Assembly (NCBI RefSeq): GCF_900115055.1
Contig: NZ_FOVD01000009.1
Location: 62,001 to 126,000 of the forward strand
Source: Chryseobacterium oleae
GTDB taxonomy: Bacteria > Bacteroidota > Bacteroidia > Flavobacteriales > Weeksellaceae
Direction: 5' to 3'
DNA length: 64,000 bases
Shown: positions 56,551 to 64,000 of the stretch, piece after piece
Position numbering within the stretch: position 1 is the stretch's first letter
How the letters are laid out: every line of letters starts with the position of its first letter
Made by a program: the position numbers and the translations under genes
The notes under the pieces: model-generated
What the model was told of the DNA's origin: nothing
Databases searched by the model: none
What the model saw: only the letters and a program-made list of their open reading frames with translations

Positions 56551-57630
56551 TTACATCAATTCTTGCCACCATTTCTTCCAGGTCACTTCTCCCAGCTGAT
56601 CCAGATTTACTTTTTCACCAATCATTGGATGAGTAACCGGAATACTGTTTTCTTCCGCATATTTTGAAACAAGTTCCAACGGTTCAAACCAGGGATGCTG
56701 GGCCAGTTTGAATTTTGAATTATGAACGGGAATAAAGTTTTTGGCTTTCAGTTCCTGTACCTCCTGAATAATCTGTTCGGGAAGGCTGTGGATGTAGGGC
56801 CATTTTTCATTGTATTGCCCGCATTCCATTATCGCAAGATCAAAAGGTCCGAATTTCTCTCCGATCTCTGTAAAATGATTTCCGTAACCGCTGTCGCCAC
56901 CTAAAAATAGTTTTTTGAATGGAGTCTGCAACACAAAGGAAGTCCACAGGGAAATATTCCTGTTTAGAAGTCTTCCCGAGAAATGTCTTGCCGGAGTGAG
57001 TGTAATACTGAAACCATCTGCCAGATCAACGTTTTCCCACCAGTTTCTTTCAACTATTTTTTCTGTTTCCCATCCCCAGTATTCAAAATGCTGTCCGGTT
57101 CCTAATCCGCAAATAACGAGACCTACCTTATCTTTCAGTGCCTGAACGGTTGGGTAATCCAGATGATCCCAATGATCATGGGAAATCAGGAGTACATCAA
57201 TCTCCGGCATATCTTCCGGTTTGTAATGGTCTGATCCCGGAAATGCTTTGATAGAGCCGGGCATTGGAGAAGCATTCCCACTGAACACAGGATCTACCAG
57301 AAACTTTTTGCCATCAATTTGAATAAAATAAGAGCTGTGCCCGAACCATACGAGCACATTGTCTTCGGGTTTCAGGTTCTTCAGGTCTGTGGTTACAAAC
57401 GGAATCGGGGATTTTGGGGTTACATTTTCTATTTTACATAGGGTCTGTAGGAGTAATTTGGTCATGCTTTCCCCTTCCAGCAAAGCCGGTGTAGGAAGGA
57501 TATTCTGAAATTTTCCGTTGGTATAATTCGGCAGTGTACTGAAATAGGTTTTTCTCTTTTCGTTGGGAAACTGCCCCATTTGTTTCTTCAAATTCATTCC
57601 GTTGTTGTTTTTGTTCTGAACCTTCATCAT
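56551..57630 (-). CDS. MBL fold hydrolase, NAPE-PLD/UlaG-like (359 aa)
   Basis: VLVWFGHSSYFIQIDGKKFL and the zinc motif ISHDHWDHLDY, then ARHFSGR and GGDSGYG, follow the NAPE-PLD/UlaG pattern of metal-dependent phosphodiesterases. Length is usual. Substrate unknown; probably a lipid or small-molecule phosphodiesterase. It is unrelated to the MBL protein in the RNA island beyond fold. Confidence 0.8.
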   Translation of the reverse strand: MMKVQNKNNNGMNLKKQMGQFPNEKRKTYFSTLPNYTNGKFQNILPTPALLEGESMTKLLLQTLCKIENVTPKSPIPFVTTDLKNLKPEDNVLVWFGHSSYFIQIDGKKFLVDPVFSGNASPMPGSIKAFPGSDHYKPEDMPEIDVLLISHDHWDHLDYPTVQALKDKVGLVICGLGTGQHFEYWGWETEKIVERNWWENVDLADGFSITLTPARHFSGRLLNRNISLWTSFVLQTPFKKLFLGGDSGYGNHFTEIGEKFGPFDLAIMECGQYNEKWPYIHSLPEQIIQEVQELKAKNFIPVHNSKFKLAQHPWFEPLELVSKYAEENSIPVTHPMIGEKVNLDQLGEVTWKKWWQELM

Positions 57631-57907
57631 GTAAGGATTAAATCAGAATAATAAATATAGGGATTAGATTCTTTACTTAAACAGATCAACGAATAAAGGG
57701 GATCGTTTACTTTATTTCTTTCGATAAAACCAGATTTTATCAACATGCTTTTTTTAATGATAAAAAAATCTCCAGTCCTGATTCTTCATTACATTTAAAA
57801 TAAAAATGTTAACTTATCATCTTCTTTATTAACTTTTTATTTATTTTTTCAATTTGATGTAACAAATATCCTACAATAAGTGTCTTATTAGTGAAATATC
57901 ACTTTGA

Positions 57908-60049
57908 ATGAAAATAATTATATGTTCGATCGCCTTACTGATGGGTTCTTTGGTCTTTTCACAGGCTAAAAATGATACCATCAAGCAGAAGGAAAATCAA
58001 ATTGAAGGCGTTACATTAACAGCAAGAAAACCTACTGTGGAATCTAAAGCAGACAGAACGGTTTTTAATGTATCCAACAGCTCTATCCTGGCAGGAAACA
58101 CCACCTGGGATGTTTTGAGAATGACCCCTTTGGTAAGCATTGACAATAATGATGCAGTGAAAGCAGAAGGAGAATCCGTTACGGTTTATATCAACGACAG
58201 AAAATCTGTATTTACCGGTAAGGAATTAAAGGAATATCTGAAAACCATTCCTGCGGATAACCTGATGAAAATTGAAGTGATCACCAGTCCGTCATCACGC
58301 TACGAAACGGCAGGATCAGTCATTAATATCGTTCTTAAAAGGAGGGATGATGAAGGAATGAAAGGCAGTGTGACTTTTAATAACAGACAAAACGCCAAAA
58401 ATTCTCAGTATACGAACCTTAATCTGAATTATCACAAGAAAAATTTCACGCAAACCCTAATTGGAAGCTATAGTGACAATACTTACTTCCAGAGAAACAC
58501 CAGTGTGAACAGTTTATATAAAGATAATGATGTGACCCGTATTAGTAATGAAACCTTGGGGAAAGGCAGAAGCCCATCCATGTCTTCTACATCTGAATAT
58601 GAATTGAATGATAAAAACAATATAGGCCTTATTCTGGAATATTATCAGAGCAAAAATTCTTCCGCTTCTGATGCAGACCTTTCCAGAACCAAGAATGATC
58701 AGCCATTTGAATCTTATCATCAGGATCAGGATGTAACAGGGCGATACCGCACACTGGGGACGAATGTTTTTTATAAATACTATGACAAGGAGAAAAACAG
58801 GATTCTGGATGTCAACTTGGGTTCCAATTATAATTCTCAGGAGAATCTCAATGAATTTTTAAAAACATATAACAACATATCGAAAGTCAATCAGCTGGGA
58901 ATCAATTCTCATGAACAGACCCGAAACTATTACATCAAAGTAGATTATACCCAGCCTCTGGGGAAAGGCGGCAGCTTTGAAGTAGGCGGAAAAATGGATT
59001 TCAATAATAATGTGATCCCGAATACGCTTTCAGGAAATAATGCGGATAATCTCCGTACCAATGATGTTTTTCATTACGAAGACAATATCAATTCACTGTA
59101 TGCGAACTACAGCAAAACCTTCTTCGAAAAGCTGGAAACAAGAGTCGGTGTCCGTTATGAGCATATCGACTATAAAATGAGAGAGGATGTATCCGGGAAA
59201 AACCGAAAGGATTCCTACAGTACCTTGCTTCCCAATCTATTGTTGAAATACTCTTTTTCGGATAAATATGATCTGACGCTGACGTACAACCGTAATCTCT
59301 GGCGTCCGTGGTATTCGGAGTTCAATCCTTTTCTTGTTCCTACGAACGATGGAACATTCTCCCGCGGAAATATGGAGCTGGAACCGAACCCGAGTCACAG
59401 AGTTTATATGAAGCTGGGAATTCTTAAAAAGTACTTTATTTCTGCAAGGTATATGTATACCGATAAGGATTACTGGACCTCATTTGCTGAAGAAGATGGA
59501 AGAACAGTAACCCTTCCGGATAATTTCAACGGAAAAGTTCAGAAGTATTACCTTTTTGCGAATACGAACCAGACCTTCCTGAAAAATAAACTGAATGTGA
59601 ATGTCGGCGTTGGATGGTATTATATCGATAACCATGATTTCAACCAGGTAAATGATCTGAAAGGTAAAGATTATATCAGTTATATGGGAGCTTCGGCCAA
59701 TTTATCCTACACGAATCTGTTTAATAAAAACATCAACCTGAGTCTCTGGGCAGAACTTTCTAACCAGAATAACGGAAATTCATACGCGAATAAAACGAAT
59801 ATTTTCCATAACATCTCAGCTACCAAAATATTCCCTAAAACACAGATGGAAGTGAGTCTTCAGCTGATGAATATTTTCAGCAGACCTATTTTCGATAATA
59901 CCACTTACAGTCAGGATGGTACCTTCAGATCTTCGATGAGGTCAGACTGGTACGGATTTTCACTTTCGTTCGTGAAACGTTTCGGAAACCAGAAGGTAAA
60001 AGGAAACACGAAGACGGATGTAGAGAAAAACAGCGGCGGCGGAAAATAA
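57908..60049 (+). CDS. TonB-dependent receptor-like outer membrane beta-barrel protein (713 aa)
   Basis: A signal peptide (MKIIICSIALLMGSLVFSQA) precedes a plug-like domain (TTWDVLRMTPLVSIDNNDAV, INDRKSVFTGKELKEYLKTI) and a long barrel ending in YGFSLSFVKRFG. It is of the OMP_b-brl_3 type without the usual N-terminal carboxypeptidase-like domain. It probably imports an unknown substrate, or serves envelope functions; no SusD partner is adjacent. Confidence 0.82.
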   Translation: MKIIICSIALLMGSLVFSQAKNDTIKQKENQIEGVTLTARKPTVESKADRTVFNVSNSSILAGNTTWDVLRMTPLVSIDNNDAVKAEGESVTVYINDRKSVFTGKELKEYLKTIPADNLMKIEVITSPSSRYETAGSVINIVLKRRDDEGMKGSVTFNNRQNAKNSQYTNLNLNYHKKNFTQTLIGSYSDNTYFQRNTSVNSLYKDNDVTRISNETLGKGRSPSMSSTSEYELNDKNNIGLILEYYQSKNSSASDADLSRTKNDQPFESYHQDQDVTGRYRTLGTNVFYKYYDKEKNRILDVNLGSNYNSQENLNEFLKTYNNISKVNQLGINSHEQTRNYYIKVDYTQPLGKGGSFEVGGKMDFNNNVIPNTLSGNNADNLRTNDVFHYEDNINSLYANYSKTFFEKLETRVGVRYEHIDYKMREDVSGKNRKDSYSTLLPNLLLKYSFSDKYDLTLTYNRNLWRPWYSEFNPFLVPTNDGTFSRGNMELEPNPSHRVYMKLGILKKYFISARYMYTDKDYWTSFAEEDGRTVTLPDNFNGKVQKYYLFANTNQTFLKNKLNVNVGVGWYYIDNHDFNQVNDLKGKDYISYMGASANLSYTNLFNKNINLSLWAELSNQNNGNSYANKTNIFHNISATKIFPKTQMEVSLQLMNIFSRPIFDNTTYSQDGTFRSSMRSDWYGFSLSFVKRFGNQKVKGNTKTDVEKNSGGGK

Positions 60050-60116
60050 AATAACGATTTAATCTTGGTAAATCCTGAAAAAAGCTTCAGAATTCATCAG
60101 ACAAAAAAATAATTCA

Positions 60117-60150
60117 AACAGCAGAAATCTCAGGGTTTTTGCTGTTTTTA
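60117..60150 (+). terminator. Terminator after the outer membrane receptor
   Basis: AACAGCA and TGCTGTT pair around a ~17-base loop, followed by TTTATTTT. Confidence 0.55.
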
Positions 60151-60296
60151 TTTTGGGGCATTCCACAAAATTTCTCCATACTATTTGAGCAAAAAACCAT
60201 GATCTGATCCATTGGACCACATTTTTTTAATCATTCTGGATGAGAGTAAAAAAAACGGAAGTGGGTAGCTTTACACCCAATTAAAAAGCTTTTCAG

Positions 60297-61790
60297 ATGG
60301 AAAAAAACAATCTAACAAACAGAACGGGTGCTCCAGTATCAGATAATCAGAATATTTTAACAGCCGGAAAACGCGGTCCTGCCCTACTTCAGGATATATG
60401 GTTTCTGGAAAAGATGGCTCACTTTGACCGGGAAGTGATTCCGGAGCGTAGAATGCATGCTAAAGGCTCCGGTGCTTACGGAGTTTTTAAAGTTACCCAT
60501 GACATTACCCCATATACAAAGGCCAGTTTATTTGGTGAAATAGGCAAAGAAACCCCACTATTCATCCGTTTTTCAACGGTAGCAGGAGAAAGAGGCGCAG
60601 CTGATGCAGAAAGGGATATCAGAGGTTTTGCCCTGAAATTCTATACCGAAGAAGGAAACTGGGATCTGGTAGGAAACAATACACCTGTTTTCTTCCTGCG
60701 TGATCCTTTAAAGTTTCCGGATTTAAATCATGCCGTGAAAAGAGATCCGCGTACCAATATGAGAAGTGCTGATAATAACTGGGATTTCTGGACGCTTCTT
60801 CCCGAATCTCTTCATCAGGTGACCATTACCATGAGCGACCGTGGACTTCCCAAATCTTATCGGCACATGGATGGTTTCGGAAGTCATACGTACAGTTTTA
60901 TTAATCATGAAAATAAACGTTTTTGGGTTAAATTTCATTTCAAAACCCAGCAGGGAATAGAGAATCTCACCAATGCTGAAGCGAAACAAATCATTGCTGA
61001 AGACCGCGAAAGCCATCAGAAAGATTTATATGAAAATATAGAAAACGGAAACTTCCCTACCTGGAAAATGTACATTCAGATCATGGAAGAAGCGGATGCA
61101 GACACCTATCACATCAATCCTTTTGATTTAACGAAAGTATGGCCACACGGAGATTACCCGATGATCCCGGTAGGAGAATTTACTCTTAACCGAAATCCTT
61201 CCAATTATTTTGCGGAGGTGGAACAGGCGGCATTCAATCCGGCGACCATCGTTCCCGGAATTGGTTTTTCTCCTGATAAAATGCTGCAGGGCCGTTTGTT
61301 TTCGTATGGTGATACGCAACGTTACCGTTTAGGTGTCAATCATCACCAGATTCCTGTGAATGCTCCGAAATGCCCATATATGGCTTACCACCGTGACGGA
61401 GCAATGCGAACTGACGGAAACTACGGAAGCAAGATCGCTTACGAACCCAACAGTTTCAGCCAGTGGCAAGAGCAGCCGGCTTATGAGGAACCACTTTTAG
61501 CTTTGTCAGGATATGCCGGACATTGGGATCACCGTGAAGATGATGATTATTTTTCCCAACCAGGAAATCTTTTCAGACTGATGTCTGATGAGCAGAAAGA
61601 ACTTTTATTTAACAATACTGCGGATGCTGCGGGAGGCGCCCAGCAATTTATCCAGATCCGTCACATCAGAAACTGCTATAAAGCCGATCCTAACTATGGA
61701 AAAGGAGTTGCAAAAGCGCTTAATCTATCGTGGGAAACCGTTTGTGATTACGAGGGATATGACATGAAAAAACAGACGGATATGAAATAG
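60297..61790 (+). CDS. katA: Catalase, small-subunit clade (497 aa)
   Basis: The distal haem site is ERRMHAKGSGAYG with catalytic His54, and the proximal Tyr is in RLFSYGDTQRYRLG. FFLRDPLKFPDL and the DNNWDFWTLLPES region are also typical. It dismutates hydrogen peroxide in the cytoplasm. 497 aa matches clade 3 enzymes. It stands directly before ccoNO, probably on its own transcript. Confidence 0.95.
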   Translation: MEKNNLTNRTGAPVSDNQNILTAGKRGPALLQDIWFLEKMAHFDREVIPERRMHAKGSGAYGVFKVTHDITPYTKASLFGEIGKETPLFIRFSTVAGERGAADAERDIRGFALKFYTEEGNWDLVGNNTPVFFLRDPLKFPDLNHAVKRDPRTNMRSADNNWDFWTLLPESLHQVTITMSDRGLPKSYRHMDGFGSHTYSFINHENKRFWVKFHFKTQQGIENLTNAEAKQIIAEDRESHQKDLYENIENGNFPTWKMYIQIMEEADADTYHINPFDLTKVWPHGDYPMIPVGEFTLNRNPSNYFAEVEQAAFNPATIVPGIGFSPDKMLQGRLFSYGDTQRYRLGVNHHQIPVNAPKCPYMAYHRDGAMRTDGNYGSKIAYEPNSFSQWQEQPAYEEPLLALSGYAGHWDHREDDDYFSQPGNLFRLMSDEQKELLFNNTADAAGGAQQFIQIRHIRNCYKADPNYGKGVAKALNLSWETVCDYEGYDMKKQTDMK

Positions 61791-61866
61791 GGAGAAATCC
61801 CTGTTTCTTCCCCTGACTTATCGGCTTTCAATTTATTAACTGTCCATCAAATACTGATATTATACA

Positions 61867-64000
61867 ATGGAGATACAAAAATTTAGTTATGATAATAATA
61901 TCGTGCGTGCTTTCCTGTATGCCACCGTCGTGTTTGGTATTGCAGGATTTATATTGGGGCTCACCACCGCCCTGATGCTTTTCTATCCTGAACTGCCGGA
62001 GTTTCTGTTCGGTACGGATGATATGACGATTCAAAGTTTAAGGGAAGGGAATATTCAGGGGCTTGTGAATTCGCAGGGGATATTGGGTTTTGGAAGAATC
62101 AGGATGATGCATACCAATACGGTAATCTTTGCTTTTGTATGTAATTCTTTTTTCTGTGCCACCTATTACAGTCTTCCAAGGCTGCTAAAAGCTCCCATGT
62201 ACAATGCTACCCTTTCGTGGATTCATTTCTGGTCGTGGCAGATCATGATTGTGGCCAGCTGGATCACGTTTGCTATGGGCTTCAATACTTCAAAAGAATA
62301 TGCAGAACATGAATGGCCGCTGGATATCCTGCTCACCTTTTCCTGGATTGTTTTCGGAATCAATATGTTCGGAACGATTGCGAAAAGAAGGGTAAGGCAT
62401 TTGTACGTTGCTATTTGGTTTTATATCGCTACATGGATTGGGGTAGCTTTATTGTACATCGTCAATAATCTTGAAGTTCCGCTTGATTTCTGGAAATCTT
62501 ATTCCTTATATTCAGGGGTTAAAGATGCTTTGATCCAATGGTGGTATGGGCATAATGCCGTTGCCTTTATCCTGACCACTCCTATTTTGGGAATGATGTA
62601 TTATTTCCTTCCGAAAGCGGCAAACAGGCCTGTATTTTCGTATAAGCTGTCTATTATTCACTTCTGGTCACTTATTTTCGTGTATCTCTGGGCGGGACCT
62701 CACCATTTGCATTATACCGCTATTCCTGGATGGACACAGGCTTTAGCCACAGGGTTCTCCATTATGCTGATTGCACCGTCGTGGGGAGGAATGCTTAACG
62801 GATTGCTTACTTTAAGAGGTGCCTGGGAAAAAGTACGGGATAATCCGGTCCTGAAATTCTTTGTCGTTGCCGTCACCTGTTATGGGATGGCTACTTTCGA
62901 AGGGCCACTTTTAGCAACTAAAACGTTAAATAAAATCGGGCATTACACCGACTGGGTCATTGGTCACGTACATTTAGGGGCTCTCGGATGGAATGGCTTT
63001 ATGGCGTTTGGTATCGTGTACTATCTTGTCCCGATCATGTGGAGAACCAATTTATGGTCTGTAAAGCTGGCCAACTGGCATTTCTGGCTGGGAACACTGG
63101 GGGTTCTGTTTTATGTTGTCCCAATGTATATTTCAGGTTTCACCCAGGGATTGATGTGGAAACAGTTTAATCCTGATGGTACTCTGATGTATAAAAACTG
63201 GCTGGATACGGTAACCGCTGTCATCCCTTATTACAAGATGAGGTTCCTTGGAGGGACATTCTATCTTACAGGCGGATTGCTGATGGTTGTTAATATTTTT
63301 AAAACCATAAGACAAGGCTCGTTCCAGAGAGAAGTTGCTGCGGAAGCTCCTGCATTGGCAAGAATACACGGGAGAAAAGCCGGAGAAGGTATTCACTTAT
63401 GGATCGAAAGAAAACCGGTTATCCTTTCAATAGGTGCGTTTTTTACTTTATCGATCGGAGGTGCTGCGGAAATCATTCCTACAATGACCATTAAGAAAAA
63501 TGTTCCTACCATTTCGGCGGTTAAACCGTATTCTCCCTTAGAACTCGAAGGCCGTGATCTGTATATCCGTGAAGGCTGTAATGCCTGTCATTCCCAGATG
63601 ATCAGACCTTTCCGGGACGAAATTGTGAGATTTGAAGGTAAGAACGGACAGTATTCGAAAGCCGGAGAATTTGTCTATGACCATCCTTTTCTTTGGGGCT
63701 CCAAAAGAACAGGACCTGATCTGCACAGAGAAGGAGCCAGAAACCCGGATTCATGGCACCTGAAGCATATGTATAATCCAAGATCAACCTCTCCGGGATC
63801 TATCATGCCACGCTTTCCATGGTTGATTACGAATAAACTGGACCGTTCTCAGATGCTGAGCAAAATGGAACTGATGAAAAAATCATTTGATGTTCCTTAC
63901 AACAAAGCTCAGATTGACTCCGCCAATGCTTGGGCAGATGGTCAGGCATCAGGAATTGTAAAGAGAATCTATGCGGAAGCTACGGATATCAAAGAGCAGA
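61867..64000 (+). CDS. ccoNO: cbb3-type cytochrome oxidase, fused CcoN-CcoO (3' end missing)
   Basis: From the ATG at 61867 (MEIQKFSYDNNIVRAFLYAT) about 500 residues follow the CcoN pattern, with haem/copper ligand histidines in MMHTNTVIFAFVCNSF, AGPHHLHYTA and VIGHVHLGALGWNGF. After a linker the CcoO c-type haem site REGCNACHSQM appears near residue 575. Bacteroidota often carry CcoN and CcoO as one protein. It is the high-affinity terminal oxidase. The frame is open at the window end. Confidence 0.93.
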   Translation, partial: MEIQKFSYDNNIVRAFLYATVVFGIAGFILGLTTALMLFYPELPEFLFGTDDMTIQSLREGNIQGLVNSQGILGFGRIRMMHTNTVIFAFVCNSFFCATYYSLPRLLKAPMYNATLSWIHFWSWQIMIVASWITFAMGFNTSKEYAEHEWPLDILLTFSWIVFGINMFGTIAKRRVRHLYVAIWFYIATWIGVALLYIVNNLEVPLDFWKSYSLYSGVKDALIQWWYGHNAVAFILTTPILGMMYYFLPKAANRPVFSYKLSIIHFWSLIFVYLWAGPHHLHYTAIPGWTQALATGFSIMLIAPSWGGMLNGLLTLRGAWEKVRDNPVLKFFVVAVTCYGMATFEGPLLATKTLNKIGHYTDWVIGHVHLGALGWNGFMAFGIVYYLVPIMWRTNLWSVKLANWHFWLGTLGVLFYVVPMYISGFTQGLMWKQFNPDGTLMYKNWLDTVTAVIPYYKMRFLGGTFYLTGGLLMVVNIFKTIRQGSFQREVAAEAPALARIHGRKAGEGIHLWIERKPVILSIGAFFTLSIGGAAEIIPTMTIKKNVPTISAVKPYSPLELEGRDLYIREGCNACHSQMIRPFRDEIVRFEGKNGQYSKAGEFVYDHPFLWGSKRTGPDLHREGARNPDSWHLKHMYNPRSTSPGSIMPRFPWLITNKLDRSQMLSKMELMKKSFDVPYNKAQIDSANAWADGQASGIVKRIYAEATDIKEQ

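Noticed and set aside
56551..57630. Second RNase Z belonging to the RNA island
   Set aside because: Its motifs fit NAPE-PLD/UlaG rather than RNase Z, and it lies outside the island without the shared promoter element.

Overview
The window reads as a piece of chromosome from a low-GC Flavobacteriia, most likely Chryseobacterium or a close Weeksellaceae relative. The reasons are Bacteroidota-type promoters (TAnnTTTG boxes), A-rich start regions without clear Shine-Dalgarno sites, an OMP_b-brl_3-type outer membrane receptor, a fused CcoN/CcoO oxidase and short intergenic repeats of a kind I associate with Chryseobacterium. The assignment is by family resemblance only.

Layout. 1-5.2 kb (minus): a ter stress operon (terC start, two terD, telA, an unrecognised gene, a phosphoribosyltransferase-like gene and a HAD hydrolase). 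5.4-7.8 kb (plus): an EF-G-family GTPase behind a 28-codon leader peptide and an attenuator-like hairpin. 8.0-9.8 kb: a SulP transporter with a possible leader peptide. 10.0-12.2 kb: a putative structured RNA, two small helix-turn-helix genes and a DUF1796-like gene. 16.6-19.5 kb: a VOC/AraC/MFS cassette. 47.9-49.5 kb: deoD and, convergently, tatD. 55.5-64 kb: a lipoprotein, an MBL hydrolase, an outer membrane receptor, catalase and the start of ccoNO.

The unusual part is 12.2-55.4 kb, where nearly every gene is on the minus strand and the theme is RNA handling. It contains a TROVE (Ro60) gene and, beside it, seven tandem Y-RNA-like genes. Four of these carry a circularly permuted tRNA-like domain: T-arm, a closed acceptor hairpin, a D-arm, and an anticodon stem continuing into the long Y-RNA helix. 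Two more permuted tRNA-like units lie in the leader of an SPFH/DUF6493/SWIM operon. A 2.5 kb array holds 16 tRNA-like genes, nearly all of different identity and some degenerate, plus three copies of an unnamed hairpin RNA. Four more tRNA-like genes sit between coding genes of another operon. The proteins around them include an Rnl2-type RNA ligase, a cyclic-phosphate processing receiver (cREC) protein, an RNase H-like YkuK protein, two DEDDh exonucleases, an RNase Z-like MBL protein, a metallophosphoesterase, a DUF434 protein, TatD and a complete MoxR-vWA-bpX operon.

Five promoters in the island share a 36-bp layout not seen elsewhere in the window: a -7 box, exactly 9 bp, then a 19-bp element TRCGYA-N7-TGCGYA. 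They drive the Y-RNA operon, the TROVE operon, the SPFH operon, the RNA ligase operon and the SDR/tRNA operon. I infer one co-regulated RNA surveillance and repair island with its own tRNA-mimic RNAs. No obvious regulator is encoded in the window.
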